NCBI GenBank assembly: GCA_016207585.1
Contig: JACQPI010000223.1
Coordinates: 1 to 20,939, forward strand
Length of the DNA: 20,939 nt
Source of the DNA: Elusimicrobiota bacterium
GTDB lineage: Bacteria > Elusimicrobiota > Elusimicrobia > UBA1565 > JACRDR01
Reading direction: 5' to 3'
The notes under the pieces are model-generated. The model made no database searches. It had not been told where the DNA came from and was given only the letters and a program-made list of their open reading frames with translations. Position numbers and translations under genes: made by a program. This document shows positions 14,446 to 20,939 of this stretch, piece by piece. The first letter of the stretch is position 1, and the number at the start of each line of letters is the position of its first letter.

Positions 14446-14522
14446 AAAAAACCATGAAAGCGGGCGAGCAAAACGTCAACCTAAAAAAACGCAGAACGTT
14501 CGGGCCAAAAAAACCATGAAAG
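14446..14522. repeat. Direct repeat AAAAAACCATGAAAG, two copies 62 bases apart
   Basis: The 15-base string occurs at 14446-14460 and 14508-14522, in an A-rich stretch immediately downstream of the tRNA nucleotidyltransferase gene. On the minus strand each copy reads as a short T-run (CTTTCATGGTTTTTT), which could assist transcript ending, though I see no strong GC hairpin before either run. The rest of 14211-14534 holds no credible gene. Confidence 0.6.
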
Positions 14523-14534
14523 GGGAAAGGCCGT

Positions 14535-15698
14535 TTAAGCCGGGAAATTAACTTTCAGCCAGCGCAAGGCTTGAGGACGATCCGCGAACTTCCCGCGCCA
14601 CTGAGCCCGGGCGGCGCGGTCCAAAATACGCTGATAACGAGGTCCCGGCTTAAGGCCCAAGCCCTGGAGGTCCCGGCCAGAGATCAAAACCGGCTGCAGA
14701 GCCGCGGGAGAGAGCCGCGCGCGCATGAGCACGATGAGCCGGCGCGTTAGAGGATCCGGCCTCTCGCGGGGAGCGGCGCGGCGCGCGCAGACCCGCAACG
14801 CCTCCTCGATCGGCCGCGAGATCTGCCGCTCCAAGCGCAGGCTCCGCACGAACCCCAGTCCATCTTCCGAAGCTTCGCTCGCCCGGGAAGAACCCTGCAG
14901 GTGCAAGGCGATCATCCCAAGACGCTCCCAAGAACCGCCTCCCTCGGCGATGTTCTTGGGCCAAGCCAGCCGTTCGTGCAGCAAATCAGAGAGCTTCCAT
15001 GCCTTGATCGTGCGCAGCGCGCAGACGGGGTCCCGCTCCTCCAAAATACGGACCAGCTCGTTGCGCGCGCGCTCTCGGGAGAGACGCAGCGCATACCCGG
15101 CCTTCAGGGCGTCCCGGCGCAGGGACTCGGTCCCGGCCTCCAGGCGCAGGCGGTAGCGGCAGGCGTAGCGCGCCGCGCGAAACATCCGCGTCGGGTCATC
15201 GCGAAAACTCAAGGGGTGCAGAACTCGCAGAAGCCGCCGCTTCAAGTCCCCCCAACCCCGCTGGGGATCGATCAGCTCGCCCGAGTCCGCCGAACGCACC
15301 GCCACCGCCATGGCGTTGACCGAAAAGTCCCTCCGGGCCAAGTCTTCCGAGAGCCCCGCCGCCCGCACGACGGGAAGAGCCGCCGGCTGCGGATAACGCT
15401 CGGAGCGCGCCCGCACGAAATCGAGACGCAGACCCGAGGAGATATTGCAACGCACCGTCTTGAACGAATCGAACCGCTCCGTAGTCCCGCCCCACTTTCT
15501 CGAACAGAACCGTATGAGCGGCAGCGGATCCGACTCCGTCACGAAATCCAAATCCTTGGTCGGGGCGCCGAGCATCCAGTCCCGCACGCACCCCCCGACC
15601 GCGTAGAGAGGCAGCCGCGCCCTCCGCGCCTCGGCCGCCAACGGGCCAAGCACTTCCTGAAGCTCCATGGGAAAGCGTATCAGCATGTTGCTAAGCAT
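14535..15698 (-). CDS. cca: Class II tRNA nucleotidyltransferase / poly(A) polymerase family (likely CCA-adding)
   Basis: The enzyme probably adds or repairs the 3'-CCA end of tRNAs. The 387-residue protein has the full class II head: LYAVGGCVRDWMLG (31-44), the metal-binding DLD (49-51), RRDFSVNAMAV and the DDPTRMFRAARYACRY neck motif, which also contains RNA-binding residues. The C-terminal helical body (KPGPRYQRILDRA) is typical. Poly(A) polymerase I belongs to the same superfamily; lack of a long basic C-terminal extension and a normal CCA-enzyme length favour CCA addition or a partial (A- or CC-adding) activity. The ATG at 15698 lies four bases after the preceding stop; Met5 and Met11 are alternative starts. 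It appears to be the last gene of the glycosyltransferase operon, with the A-rich repeat region after it. Confidence 0.88.
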   Translation of the reverse strand: MLSNMLIRFPMELQEVLGPLAAEARRARLPLYAVGGCVRDWMLGAPTKDLDFVTESDPLPLIRFCSRKWGGTTERFDSFKTVRCNISSGLRLDFVRARSERYPQPAALPVVRAAGLSEDLARRDFSVNAMAVAVRSADSGELIDPQRGWGDLKRRLLRVLHPLSFRDDPTRMFRAARYACRYRLRLEAGTESLRRDALKAGYALRLSRERARNELVRILEERDPVCALRTIKAWKLSDLLHERLAWPKNIAEGGGSWERLGMIALHLQGSSRASEASEDGLGFVRSLRLERQISRPIEEALRVCARRAAPRERPDPLTRRLIVLMRARLSPAALQPVLISGRDLQGLGLKPGPRYQRILDRAARAQWRGKFADRPQALRWLKVNFPA

Positions 15699-15701
15699 GT
15701 C

Positions 15702-18700
15702 TTATTGGGAAATCCGCTTCAAGTAATCCGTAATGATGCGCTCGTACGCTTTCGGGCGCTTCTCGCGCATGGATTTCTCCACGTCCCGGCGGATCTCGCG
15801 GGGAGGCTGATACTCATCGGCCGCCGGCAATTCGACGCGCCCCGTCCGCGCTCCAGAACCTCCCGAAGCGCCCGCGGGCCGCGCCGAACCGGGGGAACTC
15901 CCCCCAAAAGGCTCCAGGCCGCCGGCCTCCAATTGCCGGCGTCGTTTCAACAGTTCCGACATGCCCTGCTCCCCGCGTTCCAGCAGTTCCAGAGCCTTCT
16001 CTTCCTTGCCGATCGCCAGAGGAGCGTCCCGGCGCTCGAGCGCCTCGATCGCCGAAGCTTGCTCCAGGAGCGCCGAGCCCGCGGAGTGAGCCAGTTCGGA
16101 GACCGTCTCGCCGCCTTCTGACTCCAACGAGCGGAGATCCCTCTCCAAATCCAAGGTCTTACGGCGCGATTGCGACTGCGAGTCCATCGCCTCGGACGCG
16201 CCGCGCAGGGCTTCCGGAGTCATCGCGGGCCGAGGCCCTCCCCGCCCCAACTCATCGAGGATGTCCTGCTCCTCTTGGGACAAGGCCCGAAGACGGGACT
16301 CTCGCCTGGGGTTGGATCGGATAGCCTCCTTCAACCCGCGCACGGCCAGTTCCAAATGCTGGGGAGCCCGGTCTATCTTGCGCTCCTCGAATTCCTTCAG
16401 GGCGGAGCGCATCGCGGCCACCGTCTCCAACGACACGGACGCGCCCGATCCCCGCGTTTTCTCCAAGACCGCCTTCTGGCGGGCCGCCAAGCCCTCCAGG
16501 AATTTTTTCTGCGCCTCGATGCGGGCGCTCGCCATAGCGTCCTGAAAATCCCGGGCCGCCTGGAGACTACGCTCCTGTTGCGCGACGGTGTCTTGCCACC
16601 GCTCCATGGCGCGCTCCATACGGCTCGACAGCGACCGCTCGCCCCGCAGTCCGGCTTCCCGCGCCGCGTCCTCGGCCGCGTCGGCGATCGCCCGCCGAAC
16701 CTTTCCCAACTCCTCGGCCAACCGCTCGGCCAGACGCGCCGCCGAGGAAAAATCGCCGGCCCGCAAGGCGCTCATGAGCCGGTCGGCCATGAGCTGCGCG
16801 GAGCGGATCGGCGCGACATACACGCGCCGCTCCTGCGCCGCGGCGGGCGCGCCCTCCTTTCTGCTTGAGTCGAGCCTCCGCGCCAACTCCTCCATTTCCT
16901 TTTGAAGACGCTTCAGCGCCCGCTCCAAATCCTGCGATTCCCGGGGCGATGGACCGCGCCCCCCCTCCCCCAGTTCCGAAAGGGCCGAGGCGATATCCCT
17001 CGCCGAGCGATCCATCTTATCCGCATTGGACCATAGGTCCTGCAAGGCCTGCAGCTCGCGGCTCTCATCCAACAAACGCTCAACGCCCCGGGCGGTTTCC
17101 TCGAGCCCGGAGTGCGCCTGATCCGCCTCGCGCCATTTCCTTTCACGCCCCAGCGCGAGCGCCTTAGGGAGAACCCGGGAGCGCGCGTTTTCCAAACGGC
17201 GGGCCGCATCCTGCGCCTGCTGGACGAAGGCCGGATTCGCATAGGGGTCCTTGGAAAGCGCCTGTGAAAACTCCCCGAACTGTTGCGAGGCATCCTTCCA
17301 TTGGCGCTCCAGCCCGGATTCCATCTCCCGGTAGTTCGCCTCCGATTTCACGAGCTCACGGAGCTGAGCCTCCACCTGAGCCCACTGCCGCTCGACGCCC
17401 GCATGAGCCCCCTCGAAATCGGCGATCCGGACCGCCCCCCTCCCGGAAAACCCGATCTGAGGCTTGAAGGCGTGGCGGTCCGCCACCTTGAGACGAAACT
17501 CCACGCGCTGCCCGATCGCAAGTCCGGACAAATCCCACCGGTACTCTCCAGCGTCCTCCACCGGAAAGCGCGCGCCCGCGTTCGTTCCCGAGGAGGCGCC
17601 CTTGCCCCATGCGCGTATCGGCAGGGTGCCAACGGCCTCCCCGGGCGGCCCGTACTCCAAGTCCACCGAAGCGAGCCCCATGTCGTCCTTCGCCGCGTAA
17701 AAAAGCGTCAATGTTTCCTGAGGGCTCGCCTCCACCTCGAAGGCGGGGGACAGAAGCTCGACCGTCGGGGAATTATCCTCCAGGGCGCGCAAGGGATAAG
17801 CGACCGGGCGCGGATCCGAGATGCCTTCCGTCGACCGCAGGTTCAGCTGGAAGGCGCCGTCTTGAGCCAAGGCAAAACCGGCCTCATAGTCCCCGGAAGG
17901 CGTCTTTCTCAAAGGAAGTACTACCTCCTCCCGCGACGCCGCCGCATACGAAACGCTAAGCGCGGCGGCCGACAGAGGAACGGAAGGCCTGCCGTGAACG
18001 ACCACCCAACTCCCCCGCAGCGCCGAGACGCCCTCCGTTCCCAATGGAAAATCCGACAACGCGTCCTCTGGTTTCAGTCGCCCCGGCAAATGGATCCGTG
18101 CCCTCGCGTCCGATAGCCGAGGAAAAGGAACCGGCACCAACCGGTAGACCCGGCTACGCGCGTCGGCCCGGACCAGCCGGTACTCGATCGCGCGGACCAG
18201 TTCCTCCACGCGGTAACTCCGCTCGCCCGCGGGCCCGGCATCCCAATCGGCCGGGGTCCACGCGGAGTCCGGCGTCCGAAGCCACAGGCGGACGTCCTCC
18301 TGCGCGATTCCAGGGCCGTCCCCCGCCGAGTTCCGGTTCCGTCCTCCAAACCGCGGCCGGGCGGAGATCGTCGCCGGCCCGCCCCAGACCACGCGCGCAT
18401 TGCCGGGCGATATCTCGAAGAGCTGCTCCAGCGAAACGTCCCTCCAAGGGAGCAGAATGCGGCTCCACCCCGGAGAATTTCGATGGAGCCACGGGCCGCA
18501 CAACAGCCAAAGGAGTCCGAGCCCCGCCAGCCTCTTTCGAAGTCCCGCGGAGAGTTCCGGCCTGGAAAGAGAAATTTTCGGATATCCCGCGAGCAGCCGG
18601 TCCGTTTCCTCGATGTGAGCCCGCGCCAGAGCCGCGGAGGTGCGCGGCCCGGCACCCATCCTGGACAGCTCCCAAGCCGAGACGAGGTAATGGCGCAAGT

Positions 18701-19010
18701 CCGCCGCGCCGGCCGCCGACCGAGCGTCCGAAAGTCGTTGGGAGGCGGCCGCGCGCAGCACCGTAACGGACGTCAATTGGAAAAGAGGCTCCCACCCCCA
18801 CCGATACGTCTCCCAAAGAATGCAGACGCCGATCGACGCCAGCATGGCCCAGCGCAAGGCAAGCGGCAACAGGAAGACGGCATCCGCCATGAAAGCGCCC
18901 AGGAACAAGCTTCCTCCGGTCCATAACAGCCCGGCCCCGGCCTCCAGCAGCCGCGCGCGCGCGTACTCGCGGCGCCACCGGAGAGCCTCGCTCTCTATTC
19001 CCGAAGTCAT
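15702..19010 (-). CDS. Large DUF4175-like membrane-anchored coiled-coil protein
   Basis: The 1102-residue product has two N-terminal membrane helices (about 22-46 and 48-66), a third at about 160-178, an extracytoplasmic beta-rich region (about 190-560) with Ig-like segments (DNSPTVELLSPAFEVEASP, FYAAKDDMGLASVDLEYG), and a long charged helical region (about 570-1000) rich in Glu, Arg, Gln and Ala. The tail is Gly/Ser-rich and then basic, ending with YERIITDYLKRISQ. This follows the DUF4175 architecture (three helices, Ig-like domain, long coiled coils); members are of unknown function. The ATG overlaps the glycosyltransferase stop (ATGA, 19010-19007), so both are translated together. It may act in envelope assembly with the glycosyltransferase, but that is inference. 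The family call is moderate; the topology is clear. Confidence 0.72.
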   Translation of the reverse strand: MTSGIESEALRWRREYARARLLEAGAGLLWTGGSLFLGAFMADAVFLLPLALRWAMLASIGVCILWETYRWGWEPLFQLTSVTVLRAAASQRLSDARSAAGAADLRHYLVSAWELSRMGAGPRTSAALARAHIEETDRLLAGYPKISLSRPELSAGLRKRLAGLGLLWLLCGPWLHRNSPGWSRILLPWRDVSLEQLFEISPGNARVVWGGPATISARPRFGGRNRNSAGDGPGIAQEDVRLWLRTPDSAWTPADWDAGPAGERSYRVEELVRAIEYRLVRADARSRVYRLVPVPFPRLSDARARIHLPGRLKPEDALSDFPLGTEGVSALRGSWVVVHGRPSVPLSAAALSVSYAAASREEVVLPLRKTPSGDYEAGFALAQDGAFQLNLRSTEGISDPRPVAYPLRALEDNSPTVELLSPAFEVEASPQETLTLFYAAKDDMGLASVDLEYGPPGEAVGTLPIRAWGKGASSGTNAGARFPVEDAGEYRWDLSGLAIGQRVEFRLKVADRHAFKPQIGFSGRGAVRIADFEGAHAGVERQWAQVEAQLRELVKSEANYREMESGLERQWKDASQQFGEFSQALSKDPYANPAFVQQAQDAARRLENARSRVLPKALALGRERKWREADQAHSGLEETARGVERLLDESRELQALQDLWSNADKMDRSARDIASALSELGEGGRGPSPRESQDLERALKRLQKEMEELARRLDSSRKEGAPAAAQERRVYVAPIRSAQLMADRLMSALRAGDFSSAARLAERLAEELGKVRRAIADAAEDAAREAGLRGERSLSSRMERAMERWQDTVAQQERSLQAARDFQDAMASARIEAQKKFLEGLAARQKAVLEKTRGSGASVSLETVAAMRSALKEFEERKIDRAPQHLELAVRGLKEAIRSNPRRESRLRALSQEEQDILDELGRGGPRPAMTPEALRGASEAMDSQSQSRRKTLDLERDLRSLESEGGETVSELAHSAGSALLEQASAIEALERRDAPLAIGKEEKALELLERGEQGMSELLKRRRQLEAGGLEPFGGSSPGSARPAGASGGSGARTGRVELPAADEYQPPREIRRDVEKSMREKRPKAYERIITDYLKRISQ

Positions 19011-20752
19011 CCGCCCGCTCCCGATCTAAAAACGCCGTCCTTCCACTTCGCGGCCAAGGCTCGCGCCGCGTCCGGTCGCCCCGAAAGTTCCAAGAGGCGG
19101 ATCAAATGACGGCAGCCCTGCGCGTCTTGCGTCAAATCGTAGAGGAAAATGGAATGATCGATGACGCGCACCGGCCGGCGCTCCTTCAACCAGTCGAAAA
19201 TCGATTTATCGGCATAGTACACGGCCTGGAGATTGGTAGCCGACACCGCAAACAACACCCGCCCCGACGCGGAGGGGTCGACCGCATCGCCGTTTCGCTC
19301 CACGTTGGCAACGAACCCGACCGGAACGTATTTCAGCCCGTAGGCCGACGGATCCGCGGACCCGAAGTAGGACAGGTAGACGGGAGGCCCTCCCATGATC
19401 CCCACCTCCCGCGCCAAGCTCTTGAGCCCCTGCCCCCAATCCAGGTTAGAATCCGCCAGATACCGGTACCCTTGAGAAGGTCCGCCCACCGTCTCGTTGA
19501 AATAGGCCAAGTAATGCGGATGCACGCGCAGCACCGAGCCAACGAGCCAGGCCCCCAGCGCCGCCGCGGCGAAACGGCCGGACCTGAAATTCCACAACCG
19601 AGCCGCCCCGTAGGCGCTCCAAAGAAGGATAAACGGAACCACGGGCAGAACGTGCCGGTACCCGATCTGGGTCTTGGCCAGAAGGGCCGCCGCGAAATAA
19701 AGGGACGGCGGCACGCTCCACCACAGGAAATGTCCTGGGACGCCGCGCCTTCCGCGCCACCAAAACACCAGCCCGGCGGCCGCCAATATCCAGACGGGAA
19801 GCGGGGTCTTGATAAAAAGAGCCACGGGGAAGTAAAGAAGGAACCCCTGCGTCGAATGCCGCCCCATGAAAAATGCGGATCGTCCCTGCTGGGTATGCCA
19901 CAAGGTGGCGCTCAATCCCTCCCAATACCGCGGAAGCTGGTCGAATTTATAGACCGCGGCGAGGGTTCCCGCCGCGACCGCCGATGCGGCGAGGATCCAC
20001 TTCCAGGGAACGCGCGGCTTCGGGATTGGGCGCAGCACCCAATCCAGAGCGGCCGTCGCGGCCAGGATGGGGACCAGGACGATCATGTTGAACTTGGAGG
20101 CGTACCCCAAGCCGACGCAAACCCCTACAGGCACCCAGCGCCGGCCAAACCGCGCGACTCCGCCTTGAGCAGCGCCTGACGAGCGCTCCCCCGAATCCCA
20201 AACCTCGGACAACGCCCCGGCCAGCAGCCAGACGCTCAGGAAAAACCACGTCGCGGCCGCCATATCCGTCGTGACGAGAGGGGCATTGGACAGGAAAGCC
20301 GGGCAGAAGGCGTACAGAACGGCCGCGGCGGCCATGCCGACGTCTCCCGCCGCCCGCCGCGAGCAGATCAGGACGCCGGCGCCTAAAAGCGCGGTCCAGA
20401 CCAGAAAGAGTACCAGCCGCGCGGCGTTGAGCATCCGTTCGGCTCCGACGCGGTTGCGATACAGGAACATGTCCGCGTAATGGAACTGCCTCCCCTCCAG
20501 CCAGTGCGGATGGTGAAGATACAAATCGGGCCTCATCTGCAAGAGGGGCGCCGCGGCGAGCAGTTTGGCCAGCGGCGGATGGTCTTGGCTGTTGAGGCGA
20601 AAAGTTCCCGCCGCCCAGTACGAGTAGCCGCTCGCCAGGTGCACCGCCTCGTCGTAGGTCGCGGCCTCGGAGCGGATGAAGCGGACGCCCAGATAAAGGT
20701 GAGCCGCCAAGGGCAAAGCGACGAGGACTCCCAACACGTACCGGCGATTCAC
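19007..20752 (-). CDS. PMT/ArnT-type membrane glycosyltransferase (GT39/GT83-like)
   Basis: The 581-residue protein has around ten to twelve predicted membrane helices. The first extracytoplasmic loop carries ATYDEAVHLASGYSYWAAG and the QDHPPLAKLL motif (about 56-65). In the ArnT/PMT superfamily an acidic residue in this loop (here Asp34/Glu35) and HPPL participate in catalysis and in binding a polyprenyl-phosphate sugar donor. A C-terminal soluble part contains NLDWGQGLKSLAREVG and YLSYFGSADPSAYGL, often seen in uncharacterised bacterial members. The acceptor could be protein or lipid and cannot be told from sequence. The start is GTG (20752), placed directly before the first helix; the Shine-Dalgarno is weak. 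A near-consensus promoter lies 130 bases upstream, and the gene overlaps the DUF4175-like gene. Confidence 0.88.
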   Translation of the reverse strand: MNRRYVLGVLVALPLAAHLYLGVRFIRSEAATYDEAVHLASGYSYWAAGTFRLNSQDHPPLAKLLAAAPLLQMRPDLYLHHPHWLEGRQFHYADMFLYRNRVGAERMLNAARLVLFLVWTALLGAGVLICSRRAAGDVGMAAAAVLYAFCPAFLSNAPLVTTDMAAATWFFLSVWLLAGALSEVWDSGERSSGAAQGGVARFGRRWVPVGVCVGLGYASKFNMIVLVPILAATAALDWVLRPIPKPRVPWKWILAASAVAAGTLAAVYKFDQLPRYWEGLSATLWHTQQGRSAFFMGRHSTQGFLLYFPVALFIKTPLPVWILAAAGLVFWWRGRRGVPGHFLWWSVPPSLYFAAALLAKTQIGYRHVLPVVPFILLWSAYGAARLWNFRSGRFAAAALGAWLVGSVLRVHPHYLAYFNETVGGPSQGYRYLADSNLDWGQGLKSLAREVGIMGGPPVYLSYFGSADPSAYGLKYVPVGFVANVERNGDAVDPSASGRVLFAVSATNLQAVYYADKSIFDWLKERRPVRVIDHSIFLYDLTQDAQGCRHLIRLLELSGRPDAARALAAKWKDGVFRSGAGG

Positions 20753-20781
20753 GTCCGAGAAAGCCCCATTTTAGAGAAGGA

Positions 20782-20859
20782 TTATTCGACGGCAGACGCA
20801 AACCTGGATTTTTGGAGGATGCGCTCTAACCCCGGCAAGATGTTCTTCAATAGAATCAC
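20782..20859 (-). CDS. Possible 25-codon leader ORF
   Basis: About 18 bases after the predicted transcription start, GGAG (20868-20865) is followed five bases later by GTG (20859) opening a 25-codon frame that starts VILLKNILPGLERILQKS and ends at TAA (20784-20782), 29 bases before the glycosyltransferase start. The peptide would be short, basic and amphipathic. I do not recognise it. It may be a leader peptide, or a chance frame in the 5' leader; only the signal placement supports it. Confidence 0.3.
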   Translation of the reverse strand: MILLKNILPGLERILQKSRFASAVE

Positions 20860-20883
20860 AAGGACTCCGTGACGCGCGTTTTG

Positions 20884-20912
20884 AGTATAGACCGTGATTT
20901 TACCGATGTCAA
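20884..20912 (-). promoter_or_regulatory. Near-consensus sigma70 promoter of the glycosyltransferase operon
   Basis: The minus strand shows TTGACA (20912-20907), a 17-base spacer and TATACT (20889-20884). It is the best promoter in the window. Transcription should start near 20877, giving a leader of about 125 bases before the glycosyltransferase GTG. Confidence 0.8.
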
Positions 20913-20915
20913 GAA

Positions 20916-20939
20916 CCCCCACAGGGACCCACACAGGGA
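20916..20939. repeat. Two tandem 12-base repeats beside the -35 box, at the window edge
   Basis: The minus strand reads TCCCTGTGTGGG (20939-20928) then TCCCTGTGGGGG (20927-20916), differing at one base. They abut the promoter at 20907-20912 and may continue past the window. They could be an activator site or the start of a longer repeat. Confidence 0.5.

Noticed and set aside
14901..16121. Long plus-strand frame across the CCA enzyme and DUF4175-like genes
   Set aside because: It crosses two real minus-strand genes and its junction, is rich in Arg/Pro/His and shows no family signature.
19106..20179. 357-codon plus-strand frame opposite the glycosyltransferase
   Set aside because: Shadow frame with low-complexity Arg/Pro content; the minus strand encodes clear membrane helices and HPPL.
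1..20939. tRNA, rRNA, insertion sequence, integrase or phage genes
   Set aside because: I looked on both strands between genes and found no cloverleaf-like stretch with CCA-type ends, no transposase or integrase motif and no phage gene.

Overview
The window is a GC-rich bacterial segment of about 20.9 kb in which every gene I can support lies on the minus strand. It reads as a housekeeping stretch of a diderm-type bacterium: FtsX plus an EnvC-like amidase activator, a periplasmic S41 protease, an S2P-type M50 protease, TrpRS, ScpA/ScpB, TsaD and a CCA-adding enzyme. Gene content and the tight ATGA-coupled layout would fit a deep-branching uncultured lineage such as an Elusimicrobiota MAG. That placement is an impression from gene order and needs a phylogenetic test.

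Reading in the direction of transcription (right to left): (1) 20939-14535 is an operon behind a near-consensus sigma70 promoter (20884-20912): a possible short leader ORF, a PMT/ArnT-type membrane glycosyltransferase, a 1102-residue DUF4175-like envelope protein and a class II tRNA nucleotidyltransferase. (2) 14534-14211 is a non-coding stretch with several perfect palindromes and a direct repeat. (3) 14210-13908 is a small DUF5665-like membrane protein with its own Shine-Dalgarno. (4) 13866-7443 is a six-gene chain, M50 protease - trpS - scpA - scpB - glgA - DUF5693-like membrane protein, in which every junction overlaps by 1-4 bases. (5) 7351-1 holds a secreted/anchored protein with two similar domains, then ftsX - envC - ctpA - tsaD - a solute-binding-like protein without a signal peptide - a GAF-like protein cut by the window edge. 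FtsX, EnvC and Ctp probably work together in septal peptidoglycan hydrolysis, but the ATPase partner FtsE is not encoded here.

The most unusual feature is a 69-bp palindromic element present twice (6493-6561 and 8588-8656, 68/69 identical). It is inserted in frame, same strand and same phase, into two unrelated proteins, adding the same 22-residue peptide to each. This resembles the protein-coding palindromic elements known from Rickettsia and Wolbachia. A second, different hairpin-rich coding repeat (57 bp = 19 codons, about 2.6 tandem copies) lies inside the partial gene at 1-332.

Three candidate promoters place the -10 hexamer only 8-9 bases before a start codon with no Shine-Dalgarno, suggesting leaderless transcripts for some operons. 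Both window ends fall in short tandem repeats, so the window may be a whole contig broken at repeats.
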